Shown: positions 26,828 through 34,960 of the stretch, piece by piece
Layout of the letters: each line of letters begins with the position of its first letter
Position numbering within the stretch: the stretch's first letter is position 1
From: Rhodobacteraceae bacterium D3-12
GTDB taxonomy: Bacteria > Pseudomonadota > Alphaproteobacteria > Rhodobacterales > Rhodobacteraceae
Direction: 5' to 3'
NCBI GenBank assembly: GCA_025916135.1
Contig: CP104793.1
Span: 3,596,001-3,660,000 of the forward strand
DNA: 64,000 nt
The notes under the pieces: model-generated
Told to the model about the DNA's origin: nothing
The model's database searches: none
The model's input: only the letters and a program-made list of their open reading frames with translations
Translations under genes and position numbers: made by a program

Positions 26828-27564
26828 CCGAACCGCTCCGCTTCCCACCCCTTTTGTCGGGCGAGGCCTGCACAGGCGATCCCTTCGACACCGCGCAGCA
26901 ACGCGCGGTGCTGGGCTGTGACGCGGGGCTTGTCTGCTACCACTTGGGCGAAAGCACGCTGGCCGCGGCCATCGTCTTCGCCCCCGAGGTGCCTCTGGCA
27001 CGCGCGATGGCGATGCTCCCGCTCTGCGGTGTTGGCTTTCAAAACGCCCTCGGCGCGCTCGCCCCGCCCGAAGTCGCCGTGCATCTTGACTGGTCCGGTG
27101 GCCTGCGCATCAACGGCGCGTCTTGCGGCGCGCTCCGGGCGGCCGCCTCTACCACCGATCCGGCCATTGTGCCGGATTGGCTCGTGATCGGCCTCACCCT
27201 GCCGCTCTGGCCCGCCAATGATGACCCCGGCACAACGCCCGACCAAACCGCGCTCTATGCCGAAGGCTGCGCCGACGTCGAACCGCCCGCTCTCATCGAA
27301 GCATGGGCCCGCCACACGCTCAACTGGATCACCCGTTGGAGCGACGAAGGCCCGCACCCGCTCCATGCCGAATGGCGCGGCCTCGCTTTCGGCATCGGGG
27401 AAGAGACCACCCAAGCGGGGCAAACTGGGCAATCTGGGCAATCCGGACAAACCAGCACGCTCACCGGCACCTTCCTTGGCATTGACGAAGACTTCGGCAT
27501 GCTCCTGCGCGACGCAAGCGACACGCACCTCATCCCCCTCACCACATTGCTGGAGACGCCATGA
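26824..27564 (+). CDS. Biotin/lipoate-protein ligase family protein
   Basis: 246 residues. The N-terminal part resembles the LplA/BirA catalytic fold (LPLCGVGFQNALGAL, VHLDWSGGLRINGA); the C-terminal part has a BirA-like beta domain (FLGIDEDFGMLLRD). A Gly/Gln/Ser/Thr repeat, AGQTGQSGQSGQT, links the two halves. Whether it is an active ligase is not clear. ATGA overlaps on both sides link it to Mrp and DUF6505. Confidence 0.75.
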   Translation: MTEPLRFPPLLSGEACTGDPFDTAQQRAVLGCDAGLVCYHLGESTLAAAIVFAPEVPLARAMAMLPLCGVGFQNALGALAPPEVAVHLDWSGGLRINGASCGALRAAASTTDPAIVPDWLVIGLTLPLWPANDDPGTTPDQTALYAEGCADVEPPALIEAWARHTLNWITRWSDEGPHPLHAEWRGLAFGIGEETTQAGQTGQSGQSGQTSTLTGTFLGIDEDFGMLLRDASDTHLIPLTTLLETP

Positions 27565-28040
27565 ACCTCGCCCGCGCCATCCATTTCGACGAGTCCGACA
27601 CCCGCGTCTTTCACATTCCCGCCCGCACCGGCGAATGGTGCATCTCTGGCGGCTTTGAATTTTCCGACTGGTCCGAAGGCGACCTCACCGGCAAAGCCCG
27701 CCAAGCGTTTGCCAATGGCTGGTTCGGGCTCGAAACCTCGGGCCGCGCCACCTTTGTCGCCGTCACCGTCATCACTGATGCCGAGGTTGCGGCGCTCACC
27801 GACACGCTCGCCCAGCATTTTGTCACCTACTACGGCGCGCCATCGGTCGAGGCCGCCCGCCCCGTCGCCGCCGAAGAGATCGCGCATATGTCCGACCTCT
27901 GTGACGAGCACGCGCCCAACACGCTCCTCACCGTCTCGCGCGAATTGACCGAGGCCGGCGTGCGCGAAGCCTTCCGCGTGATCGAACCCCAAGACGCCGG
28001 TCTGGATCAATTCGCCATCCACGGCGCGCTCGACGAATAG
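27561..28040 (+). CDS. DUF6505 family protein
   Basis: 159 residues, soluble, starting MNLARAIHFDESDTRVF. Overlaps the ligase-like gene (ATGA). Last gene of the plus-strand Mrp operon. Family of unknown function, recurrent beside FDH and Mrp in Rhodobacterales. Confidence 0.8.
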   Translation: MNLARAIHFDESDTRVFHIPARTGEWCISGGFEFSDWSEGDLTGKARQAFANGWFGLETSGRATFVAVTVITDAEVAALTDTLAQHFVTYYGAPSVEAARPVAAEEIAHMSDLCDEHAPNTLLTVSRELTEAGVREAFRVIEPQDAGLDQFAIHGALDE

Positions 28041-28057
28041 CGCGGCGCCGCGCGGCC

Positions 28058-28080
28058 GTAGGGTGGGGTTTCACCCCACC
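28058..28080. repeat. Short hairpin repeat, GTAGGGTG family
   Basis: GGTGGGG-TTT-CCCCACC type hairpin preceded by GTAG. A sister with changed but still paired arms (GGTGCGTGA-TTTCACGCACC) lies at 50387-50410. Confidence 0.65.
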
Positions 28081-28104
28081 ATCCCCTCCCCATCAAACCA
28101 CGCT

Positions 28105-28262
28105 CCGCGCGATTGCCAGCCCTCGGGTTGGCGGTCCAACCAAAATGATGTTCACTTTATCTTTGCCGATCCGGAAAACCTCTGATCGGCACGCCGCCCT
28201 CACCTAATCGCCAGCCCGTGGGGAGGGCTGGCAATCGCGCGGCGGCCTGCGGCCTTGCTCCG
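28105..28262 (-). repeat. Copy B of the dispersed structured intergenic element
   Basis: Arms 28105-28124 and 28223-28242 are complementary over 20 nt. Read on the minus strand, GGGCTGGCG (28217-28209) is followed 47 nt later by GATAAAGTG (28161-28153), then 28 nt to the other arm. Outside the first arm is a block close to GGAACCAAGCCCGCAGG of copy A. Layout as at 12314-12480, with different arm bases. Confidence 0.7.
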
Positions 28263-28324
28263 CGCGCCCCCACCGTACGCCGCATTAACCTAATAAACCG
28301 TTAAGCCGCGTGCGTTTTTGGGGG

Positions 28325-28364
28325 CAGCCGGATGTCAGCCGAGAGTCAGCCGGGAGTCACCCCC
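28325..28364 (+). repeat. 11-bp tandem repeat module, three units plus CACCCCC
   Basis: CAGCCGGATGT, CAGCCGAGAGT and CAGCCGGGAGT, then CACCCCC. The third unit and the tail can pair with CCCGGCTG at 28362-28369. The same three-unit-plus-tail layout occurs in reverse at 57096-57135. Confidence 0.75.
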
Positions 28365-28402
28365 GGCTGCCGGGCCCAAATCGGGCCATTAACCTTTTGC
28401 AA

Positions 28403-29205
28403 TTATTGCTTGGCGTTGAACACGAAAAGGGTCTCTCCGTTGATCTTGTAATCGTTGATCAACCCCTTCGCCTTGTCCGACACAAGCCACGCTTCCAGCT
28501 TCGCAACAAGCTCTGTCTTAGCATGCGGATGAAGCTTTGGGTTTACCGGCAAGTATGCGTATTGGTTGAACAAAATCGGATCACCCGAATACAAAAGCGC
28601 CAAGCCGCCCTTGTTCTTGAAGTTCAGCCAGCTGGCCCGGTCGGACATGATATAGGCATCCATCCCGGACGCCGTATTCAACGCCGCCCCCATGCCCGCG
28701 CCCACGGCGCGATACCAGGCGTCAAACCCGGAGGCATCCAGCCCCGCCGCAGTCCACAGGCTCAGCTCCTTTTTATGGGTCCGCTGTCATCCCCACGGCT
28801 CACGAACGCCGCCTTGGAAGCTTCGATTTTGGTCAATGATTCCGCGGCACTAGCCGAACCCTTGATGCCCGCCGGGTCGGCCTTCGGACCAATGAAAACA
28901 AAGTCATTATACATGATCTCGGTGCGGTGCGTGCCATAGCCTTCGGCAAGGAATTTTTCCTCCGCCTTGCGGCTGTGAACAAGGATCGCATCCACGTCGC
29001 CCGCCTGCCCCAGCTTCAATGCTTGGCCCGTGCCAACCACCAAAAGCTGCACCTCAAGGTCCAGATCCTTCATGATTTCCGGCAGCAAAACATCCGACAA
29101 CCCTGAGTTATGGAACGATGTTGTTACCGCCATTTTCATCACGTCAGCCGCCTGCGCAGCCCCCGCAATAACCAGCGCAGCAAGCGCCAAACCTAACCGT
29201 TTCAT
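28403..29205 (-). pseudogene. tupA: Tungstate-binding protein TupA, frameshifted
   Basis: Signal peptide ends AGAAQAAD; the TupA start MAVTTSFHNSGL and the oxyanion-loop sequence SRGDDSG are present (residues 21 to about 143). The frame then breaks at 28780/28781: one base missing from an expected GGCACC turns Gly-Thr-His-Lys-Lys into a stop nine bases later. Adding it restores HKKELSLWTAAG and the rest of a normal TupA through VGAGMGAALNTASG to FNAKQ. Full length would be about 267 residues. It binds tungstate for TupBC. Same operon as tupC and tupB. Confidence 0.9.
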
Positions 29206-29915
29206 TCTATGATATCTCCCTTCAAGAATGCTTGCGCCGCGGCCTGTCCGGGCGCTTTGAAAAACTGCGTTGCCGGGGCAAATTCCAACACTTTGCCCCG
29301 ATGTATGAACACCACCTCATCGGCCAACCGACGGGCTTGCCCCATGTCATGTGTCGACAGGATAATGCGCGTGCCCCCTGCCCTAGCCGCTTGTAAAACC
29401 TCTTCAATTTCGCGCATCGCCCGCCCGTCAAGAGAGGCGCAAGGCTCATCAAGAAACACCAGCTTCGGCTCGGTGATCAACGCGCGGGCCAGCGCAAGTT
29501 TCTGTTGCTCCCCACCCGATAGAACCGGCGCTTGGCGGCCCAGAAGCGCGTCCAACCCGACCCGCTTGGCCCACGCCCGCGCCTGTTCCTGCGCCTGCGC
29601 TTTGGTCACACCGCGAATGCGCAAGGGATAGGTCAGGTTCTCTTCAACCGTGCGGCGCAACATGATCGGGCGCTGGAACACAAACGCCTGATGGTGCCGC
29701 GCCTCCTCGGTCGAACAGGCCCAAGTGATCTCGCCCGCCGTTAGCCGCGCTGCCCCATGCAACAAGCGCAAAAGCGAGGTTTTGCCCGACCCGTTCGGCC
29801 CGATCACCACCGTGACGCCTTCGCCCCCAAGGGCCAGGTCAACAGGCCCGACCAATGTCTTGCCGCGCCGCGCTGTCACCGCCCCTTTGGCCGTCAGAGG
29901 GAACATTTCGCTCAC
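29202..29915 (-). CDS. tupC: Tungstate ABC transporter ATP-binding protein TupC
   Basis: 237 residues. Walker A GPNGSGKT (39-46), signature LSGGEQQ (132-138), Walker B LVFLDEP (152-158), switch His in LSTHDMGQ. ATGA-type overlaps tie it to tupB and tupA. Family assignment rests on gene order and the TupA neighbour; the ATPase alone could serve molybdate. Confidence 0.9.
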   Translation of the reverse strand: MSEMFPLTAKGAVTARRGKTLVGPVDLALGGEGVTVVIGPNGSGKTSLLRLLHGAARLTAGEITWACSTEEARHHQAFVFQRPIMLRRTVEENLTYPLRIRGVTKAQAQEQARAWAKRVGLDALLGRQAPVLSGGEQQKLALARALITEPKLVFLDEPCASLDGRAMREIEEVLQAARAGGTRIILSTHDMGQARRLADEVVFIHRGKVLEFAPATQFFKAPGQAAAQAFLKGDIIE

Positions 29916-30616
29916 CAGCGCCCCTCCCGTTCAGTTCTGCTTAACCAATGAATGGCAAGATTGACCGTAATCGCCAAAGCAATGAGGACGAATCCAAGCC
30001 CCAGCGCCAAAGCAAAGTCGCCCTTGCCGGTTTCAAGCGCGATGGCGGTCGTTAAAACCCGCGTGGCATGGTCAATATTACCGCCCACGATCATAATCGC
30101 GCCAACTTCACCGATGGCGCGGCCAAATCCGGCCAGCGCGGCCGTCAGCAAAGCGCGTCTAGCGTCCCACAAAAGGGTCGCGATTTTTTGCCGTTGTGTG
30201 ACGTTCATCGAGATCAGCAAATCATGGTATTCAGCCCACAGCTCGCGCAGTGATTGATGCGCAATCGACGCGATCAGCGGCACAATGATAATCACCTGCG
30301 CAATGATCATCCCCGTCGGCGTAAACAACAGCCCAAAAACGCCAAACGGCCCCGCCCGCGACAACATCACGTAAACGACCAAGCCCACAACGACCGGCGG
30401 TAACCCCATCAAAGCATTGAGTAAAGCAATCACCAGCCGCCGCAGCCGAAAGCGCCGCACCGCCAGAACCGCCGCCATAGGCAGCGCGATCATCGAGGCA
30501 ATCACCAGCGCGCTCAGCGTCACCTGCAACGACCGCAAAGCGATCTCCACAAGCTCCGCATCAAGCGTCGCCACAAGCCAGAATGCGCGGGAGAGCCCCT
30601 CCCACAAGTCACCCAT
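29912..30616 (-). CDS. tupB: Tungstate ABC transporter permease TupB
   Basis: 234 residues from the ATG at 30616, which has GGAGGA eight bases upstream. About five to six helices with a long coupling loop (SMNVTQRQKIATLLWDARRA) and the TupB-like sequence GRAIGEVGAIMIVGGNI. Supplies tungstate, presumably for the FDH cofactor encoded in the same island. Confidence 0.92.
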   Translation of the reverse strand: MGDLWEGLSRAFWLVATLDAELVEIALRSLQVTLSALVIASMIALPMAAVLAVRRFRLRRLVIALLNALMGLPPVVVGLVVYVMLSRAGPFGVFGLLFTPTGMIIAQVIIIVPLIASIAHQSLRELWAEYHDLLISMNVTQRQKIATLLWDARRALLTAALAGFGRAIGEVGAIMIVGGNIDHATRVLTTAIALETGKGDFALALGLGFVLIALAITVNLAIHWLSRTEREGRW

Positions 30617-30761
30617 GCCGTTGCCTCCTCCAAGTCCCGGCCCAGGTCCAATCCGGACCCGATTTGGGCAGAGTATTGCAACGGGCGGCGCGAACGAAAA
30701 GCACCAAGCGATTGGTTTTGGGACTGAAGCGCCAATTTTTCCGCCCCACCGGGCCAGCATT

Positions 30762-30774
30762 GGACAAATTGTCC
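30762..30774. promoter_or_regulatory. Palindromic operator candidate, tup copy 1
   Basis: GGAC-AAATT-GTCC within the longer perfect palindrome TTGGACAAATTGTCCAA. One base different from the FDH copy at 22593-22605. Confidence 0.65.
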
Positions 30775-30803
30775 AAGCCATTGTCACCTTACAAAAATAA
30801 CTC

Positions 30804-30816
30804 GGGCAAATTGTCC
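30804..30816. promoter_or_regulatory. Palindromic operator candidate, tup copy 2
   Basis: GGGC-AAATT-GTCC, 42 bp (four helical turns) from copy 1. In the FDH region the matching place (22624-22636, 31 bp from the palindrome) has only a degenerate GGGAAACCGATGC. Confidence 0.55.
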
Positions 30817-30905
30817 CCTGCCCGCGTGGTCGGCACTCCGACCTCGGCGTCAGGGCCGCGAATCTTCGCGTCCCTGATCATCCGGATTGGTCTTTGCCCC
30901 CGCCC

Positions 30906-31187
30906 TTAGGACCAGTTCAGCGCGTCAAACTCCTCGCGAAAAGCAAACCGTTTCAGGTGATCCTCAATGACATGCTGCGCCATGCCCAACTGTTTTTCAT
31001 CTTCCGACGTGATTGAAATATTCAACCCGTCCGTATCTGCCAACAACTCCGCAGCCCCCGACGGCAATGCCGCCCGCCCGTTGGTTTCGTCATATTCCAC
31101 GTCAATTTTATGGGCGAAATGCTTGCAAAGCTGCACAAGATATTTCGAGCCGTTCGGCGTGGTGAAGGTGGTGCTGGAGGTCAGCAT
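30906..31187 (-). CDS. DUF2218 domain-containing protein
   Basis: 93 residues, ATG at 31187 with AAGGAA upstream. Core sequences SKYLVQLCKHFAHK, LAMLE-like NISITSEDEKQL and VIEDHLKRFAFRE are typical of DUF2218, small soluble proteins often found in siderophore or iron-uptake loci. It is divergent from the TonB-dependent receptor gene, which supports an iron link. Function unknown. Confidence 0.85.
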   Translation of the reverse strand: MLTSSTTFTTPNGSKYLVQLCKHFAHKIDVEYDETNGRAALPSGAAELLADTDGLNISITSEDEKQLGMAQHVIEDHLKRFAFREEFDALNWS

Positions 31188-31353
31188 TCTGCGATTCCTT
31201 TATCCTATTGTTTTGCTAAGTTAAGGCCGCGTGGGCCGGGTTACAACTCATCGAAACCTAAAGATCCCGCCCCCGACCGCTGCGCAACCATCGGCTTTTC
31301 CTGCGAAACCACGCCCAAAGCCGCTGACTCAATTGGACTCGTCCGGAATGAAC

Positions 31354-31381
31354 TTGACTGTTCTTGTCGGATACATATACG
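31354..31381 (+). promoter_or_regulatory. Candidate promoter of the TonB receptor operon
   Basis: TTGACT, a 16-base spacer, TATACG. Predicted start near 31388, about 70 nt before the receptor ATG. No Fur or Irr box identified with confidence nearby. Confidence 0.45.
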
Positions 31382-31460
31382 CCCTAACCCAAAGCCAGCA
31401 AATGAGCGTCAATGCCTCTCGCCAGCCCACGACATGAATACCACGAGGGACACGAAAGTC

Positions 31461-33422
31461 ATGAACAGCCGCTGCAAGCTCTTTGCCGCCTCCAGCTCCG
31501 CAATCGCACTTTTTTCCGTGCTTGGCCCAACACTCGCCAGTGCCCAGAACATCATCACTCTTGATGAGATCCGCGTTGAATCGCAGGACGCTCAAGACGC
31601 ATTGGGCAACACCGCCGTCACCCAAAAAGACCTGAGTGAGCGCAACTCCCAAACCATTGCCGATGTGTTCGCAGGTGAATCCGAGGTCAAGGCATCGGGC
31701 GGCCCCGCCATTGCGCAAAAGGTCTTTGTGCACGGGATCGAGGAGAGCCTTCTCGCCGTGACCATTGATGGTGCGCGGCAGAACAAATCCGGCTTTCACC
31801 ACACCGGCAACGTGCTGATTGATCCCGCGATCCTCAAACGGGTCGAAGTCAGCTCCGGCCTTGCGCCCGCAGATGCCGGTCCCGGCGCTTTGGGCGGGCT
31901 TTTGGCCTATGAAACTGTGGACGCGCGCGACCTGCTTGATGCAGGCGATACCTTCGGCGGCATGTCCACACTCAGCTTTAGCAGCAATGGCAATACCTTC
32001 CGCCGGGGAGTGACACTCTTTGGGGCGCAGGGCGGGTTTGAATACTTGCTGAACGCCACCCGCACATCGGGCGATGATTACAAAGACGGCTCTGGCGCTG
32101 TCGTTCCCGGCACCGGCGCCGAGGTTGACGCCTATACCGTCAAATTGGCCTATACCACCGAAACGGGTAAGCGGCTTGAATTCACAGCGGATTACGCCAG
32201 CGACACGGGCTTGCGTGCCATGCAGGCAGGCCCCGGTGGCCTCTACTTTGCTCGTCCTGATTTTGCCGCTGTTGTCGGGCGTCCGTCGGTCTATCTCCCC
32301 GCCACATCCGAGCGCCAGTCTTTCACGTTGACCTACACTGACGAGCGCCCCGATGGCGGGTTCGCCCCGACTGTTCAGCTGTCCTATAACGAGCAACTGA
32401 TCGAAGCCGGCGCCGCGGTTGGCACCAACACCTCGCTCAGCGGAAAAATCGAAAACAGCTTTGACCTTGGCGGCGGCGTGCTCACCACCGGGTTTGACTT
32501 TTTCCACGATACCGCGCGCGCGCATGGCCCGCTAACATCGGGAAGCTCAAAGGAAACCCTCAAGAGCTTGGGCCTCTACGCCCAAATGCGCCACGACCTC
32601 AGCGACCGCGTCTCGCTTTCTTATGGGGCGCGTTTCGACTCCCAGCAATTCACGCTGGCCGATGGCACGACCCACAAGGACAGCGGCGCAAGCGTCAACG
32701 CTTCGGCGGATTTCGTGTTGACCGACACGCTGACTCTGAATGCCGGCATCGCATCAAGCTGGGGTGGGTATGAACTGTCCGAAGCCTCTTTGATCAATCT
32801 CGGCGGCGCGTGGGCCTATGGCACGCCAACCGCATCGCGCGCCAATAACGCGCGTATCGGTCTGCGCTATGACAACGGCCCGTGGCTGCTTAGCGGTGCG
32901 CTGTTTTACACAGAAATCAACGACATCGACGACATTCTCAGCTCTGGGCGCACAACCACGGATCTGACCTCCAAAGGCATCGACGCATCGCTGCGCTATA
33001 CCGGAAGCCAAGGCTATGGCCAGATCAACTGGACCTATGCCGACGTGCGCACCGCTGGCACGCCCGTGACGACCACGGGGTACTATTATGGCCGCCCGGT
33101 TGGTCATATCATCGGCCTGTCCGGTGCTTGGAACCTGAATGGCCAATGGGCCTTTGGTGGGAACGCCGAAATTGCGCTCAAGAACGACGATACCAACGGT
33201 GTCAGCGGCATGACGAGCCTGCCGGGTTACGAAGTGCTCAACGTGTTTGCGTCTTACAAGCCGCGCAATCTTGACGGGCTTGAAATCCGGTTTGACGTGC
33301 GCAACGTACTGGATGAGCAATACTCAAGCCGCACGTCGGACGGGATCGGCGTGCCCAGCTCAATCGTGCCGCTTACTGAACCGGGCCGCTCCTTCGCCAT
33401 CACGGCGAACATGCGGTTCTAA
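31461..33422 (+). CDS. TonB-dependent outer-membrane receptor
   Basis: 653 residues; ATG at 31461 with AGGGA upstream (an in-frame ATG at 31434 is the alternative). Signal peptide ends TLASAQN. The TonB box region is near ITLDEIRVES, the plug domain (DVFAGESEVKASG, RVEVSSGLAPADAGPGALGG) spans to about 150, and a beta barrel ends in the typical aromatic residue (NMRF). The length and plug fit heme or siderophore receptors; ligand not decided. Followed by exbB, two exbD genes and tonB. Confidence 0.9.
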   Translation: MNSRCKLFAASSSAIALFSVLGPTLASAQNIITLDEIRVESQDAQDALGNTAVTQKDLSERNSQTIADVFAGESEVKASGGPAIAQKVFVHGIEESLLAVTIDGARQNKSGFHHTGNVLIDPAILKRVEVSSGLAPADAGPGALGGLLAYETVDARDLLDAGDTFGGMSTLSFSSNGNTFRRGVTLFGAQGGFEYLLNATRTSGDDYKDGSGAVVPGTGAEVDAYTVKLAYTTETGKRLEFTADYASDTGLRAMQAGPGGLYFARPDFAAVVGRPSVYLPATSERQSFTLTYTDERPDGGFAPTVQLSYNEQLIEAGAAVGTNTSLSGKIENSFDLGGGVLTTGFDFFHDTARAHGPLTSGSSKETLKSLGLYAQMRHDLSDRVSLSYGARFDSQQFTLADGTTHKDSGASVNASADFVLTDTLTLNAGIASSWGGYELSEASLINLGGAWAYGTPTASRANNARIGLRYDNGPWLLSGALFYTEINDIDDILSSGRTTTDLTSKGIDASLRYTGSQGYGQINWTYADVRTAGTPVTTTGYYYGRPVGHIIGLSGAWNLNGQWAFGGNAEIALKNDDTNGVSGMTSLPGYEVLNVFASYKPRNLDGLEIRFDVRNVLDEQYSSRTSDGIGVPSSIVPLTEPGRSFAITANMRF

Positions 33423-33428
33423 ACGACC

Positions 33429-33446
33429 GGGCGTTGCGGAACGCCC
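33429..33446. other. Short perfect hairpin after the receptor gene
   Basis: GGGCGTT-GCGG-AACGCCC, immediately downstream of the receptor stop and followed by A residues rather than T. Perhaps an mRNA 3' stabiliser or processing site that lowers exbB expression relative to the receptor. Confidence 0.45.
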
Positions 33447-33542
33447 AAAAACAATTGAAAGACGTTGGCACAGACCCGAGAGGGCCTGTGCCGCAACCAA
33501 TTTTTTGAGGCCAAGCGGGCCAAGCAACGGGGGAAACAGACT

Positions 33543-34583
33543 ATGTCGCGCCATCGGAACACCCACCTTTACACAGCGCCATTGGCCGCCTTGGTCGCAC
33601 TTAGCTTGTCTGCGGCCCCGATCTTTGCCCAAGATACCACGCCCTCTGCATCACCGACTATTTCAACGCAAAGCCCAACTCTCCCCGGTCCAGCGGACAC
33701 TGGCAGCCCGCAGGGGATCATTCTTCCAGCCGACCAAGCCGGCGGCACAGCGCCCGCACCGCAAGCGACCACGTCTCAACCGGCAGGCACCCCTGCTGTC
33801 GCACCCCAAGCGGCGGGCACACCTGTCGTCACGCCCGTCGAAGCCGCTGCGCCAGAACCGGCTCCTGCCTCGCTTACGGAACACTTCAATACCTCTGTCG
33901 AGCGTGCCCGCGAATTCTTGCAAAACGGCGGGCCAGCCATCTGGGCTATTGCGGCGCTGTCTGTTGTGACATTGGCCGTTATCTTGTGGAAGGTCTGGCG
34001 CTTGGTCCTCGCCGGGGCGTGGTCGCGCCGCAACTCGGCCAAGGCCGTCGCCCTTTGGGAAGCAGGCGACAAACAGGCGGCATTGGCGCGGGTCAAGAAC
34101 CGCCGCGGCCTGCGCAGCCGGTTTTGTGCGGCCACAATGCAGGCCGCAATAACCCGCCCCGCCAGCGCCGCAAGAGAAGAGGCAACCCGCGTCGCCCGCG
34201 AGTTGCTGGCCCGTACCTCTGGCGGTCTACGCGCACTCGAACTCATCGCGACTATCGCCCCTTTGTTGGGCCTGCTTGGCACTGTTCTGGGGATGATCGC
34301 CGCGTTTCAGGCACTGCAAGAGGCCGGCAACCGCGCTGATCCCGCCTTGTTGGCGGGCGGCATCTGGGAGGCTCTTTTAACCACTGCCGCAGGCATGGCC
34401 GTTGCCATCCCAGCCTCAGTGGCGCTGACATGGTTCGAAGCCGTCATCGACCGCGTTCGCCAAGACATGGAAAGCCTCGCCGCGCGTCTGTTCGTGCATG
34501 ATGCCGGACTGTTGGAAGACCCTGCCAAAGCCACACCGCCCATTTCGGAGGTGACACACGAACAACAATTGGCCGCGCAATGA
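33543..34583 (+). CDS. exbB: ExbB/MotA-TolQ-type proton channel protein
   Basis: 346 residues from an ATG preceded by GGGGGA. Signal-like N-terminus, then a Pro/Ala/Thr-rich periplasmic extension (about 25-115), then three helices with the conserved LELIATIAPLLGLLGTVLGM and the C-terminal ALLTTAAGMAVAIPA. With ExbD and TonB it converts the proton gradient into work for the receptor. The long N-terminal extension is typical of alphaproteobacterial ExbB. Overlaps exbD by ATGA. Confidence 0.92.
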   Translation: MSRHRNTHLYTAPLAALVALSLSAAPIFAQDTTPSASPTISTQSPTLPGPADTGSPQGIILPADQAGGTAPAPQATTSQPAGTPAVAPQAAGTPVVTPVEAAAPEPAPASLTEHFNTSVERAREFLQNGGPAIWAIAALSVVTLAVILWKVWRLVLAGAWSRRNSAKAVALWEAGDKQAALARVKNRRGLRSRFCAATMQAAITRPASAAREEATRVARELLARTSGGLRALELIATIAPLLGLLGTVLGMIAAFQALQEAGNRADPALLAGGIWEALLTTAAGMAVAIPASVALTWFEAVIDRVRQDMESLAARLFVHDAGLLEDPAKATPPISEVTHEQQLAAQ

Positions 34584-34960
34584 TCTCGCTGCCGCGCGAT
34601 CCCCGGCCACGACGACGGCCCAGCCTGACACCCATGATCGACGTGGTGTTTTTGTTGCTGGTCTTTTTCATGCTGGCCTCCCGTTTTGGCATGGACGCGA
34701 TGTTACCGATGCCGCTGGCAACAGGCGGCGGCACTTATGAAGGCCCGCCGCGGCTCGTTGACATCTCTCCATCTGGAACGCACCTCAACGGCGCTTTGGT
34801 AACCGAAGCCGAGCTCGTTGCAGCCATTAAAACCCTCGCCGCATCGTCTGATGATGCGATCATCCTGCGCGGGCGCGATGGGGCCGTTTTGCAGCGCATT
34901 GTAACGATTGCGGGCCTGCTGCGCGATAATGGCTTTCAAAATCTGGTGCTGGTCGAATGA
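34580..34960 (+). CDS. exbD: ExbD biopolymer transport protein, first copy
   Basis: 126 residues. Cytoplasmic Pro/Arg-rich start, single membrane helix with the essential Asp in SLTPMIDVVFLLLVFF, and a periplasmic ExbD domain. Overlaps exbB and the second exbD by ATGA. Confidence 0.92.
   Translation: MISLPRDPRPRRRPSLTPMIDVVFLLLVFFMLASRFGMDAMLPMPLATGGGTYEGPPRLVDISPSGTHLNGALVTEAELVAAIKTLAASSDDAIILRGRDGAVLQRIVTIAGLLRDNGFQNLVLVE

Larger units (their letters stand above)
28041..28402. other. Repeat-rich intergenic region between DUF6505 and tupA
   Basis: About 360 bp between convergent units, with no gene recognised. From left: a hairpin GTAGGGTGGGGTTTCACCCCACC (arms around TTT) at 28058-28080, the structured element copy B at 28105-28262, and a three-unit 11-bp tandem repeat ending in CACCCCC at 28325-28364. 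Confidence 0.7.
30617..30905. promoter_or_regulatory. tupB upstream region with two palindromic sites
   Basis: Holds the sites at 30762-30774 and 30804-30816, an A-tract plus CTCGGG (30791-30806), and then about 90 bp to the DUF2218 stop with nothing recognised. No certain -10/-35 pair. Confidence 0.55.

Noticed and set aside
28041-28402. tRNA or small gene in the 360-bp gap
   Set aside because: The stem-loops match dispersed repeats; no cloverleaf or TpsiC-type sequence was seen.
31329-32525. 398-residue minus-strand ORF under the TonB receptor
   Set aside because: No signal, domain or ribosome binding site; the receptor on the other strand is certain.
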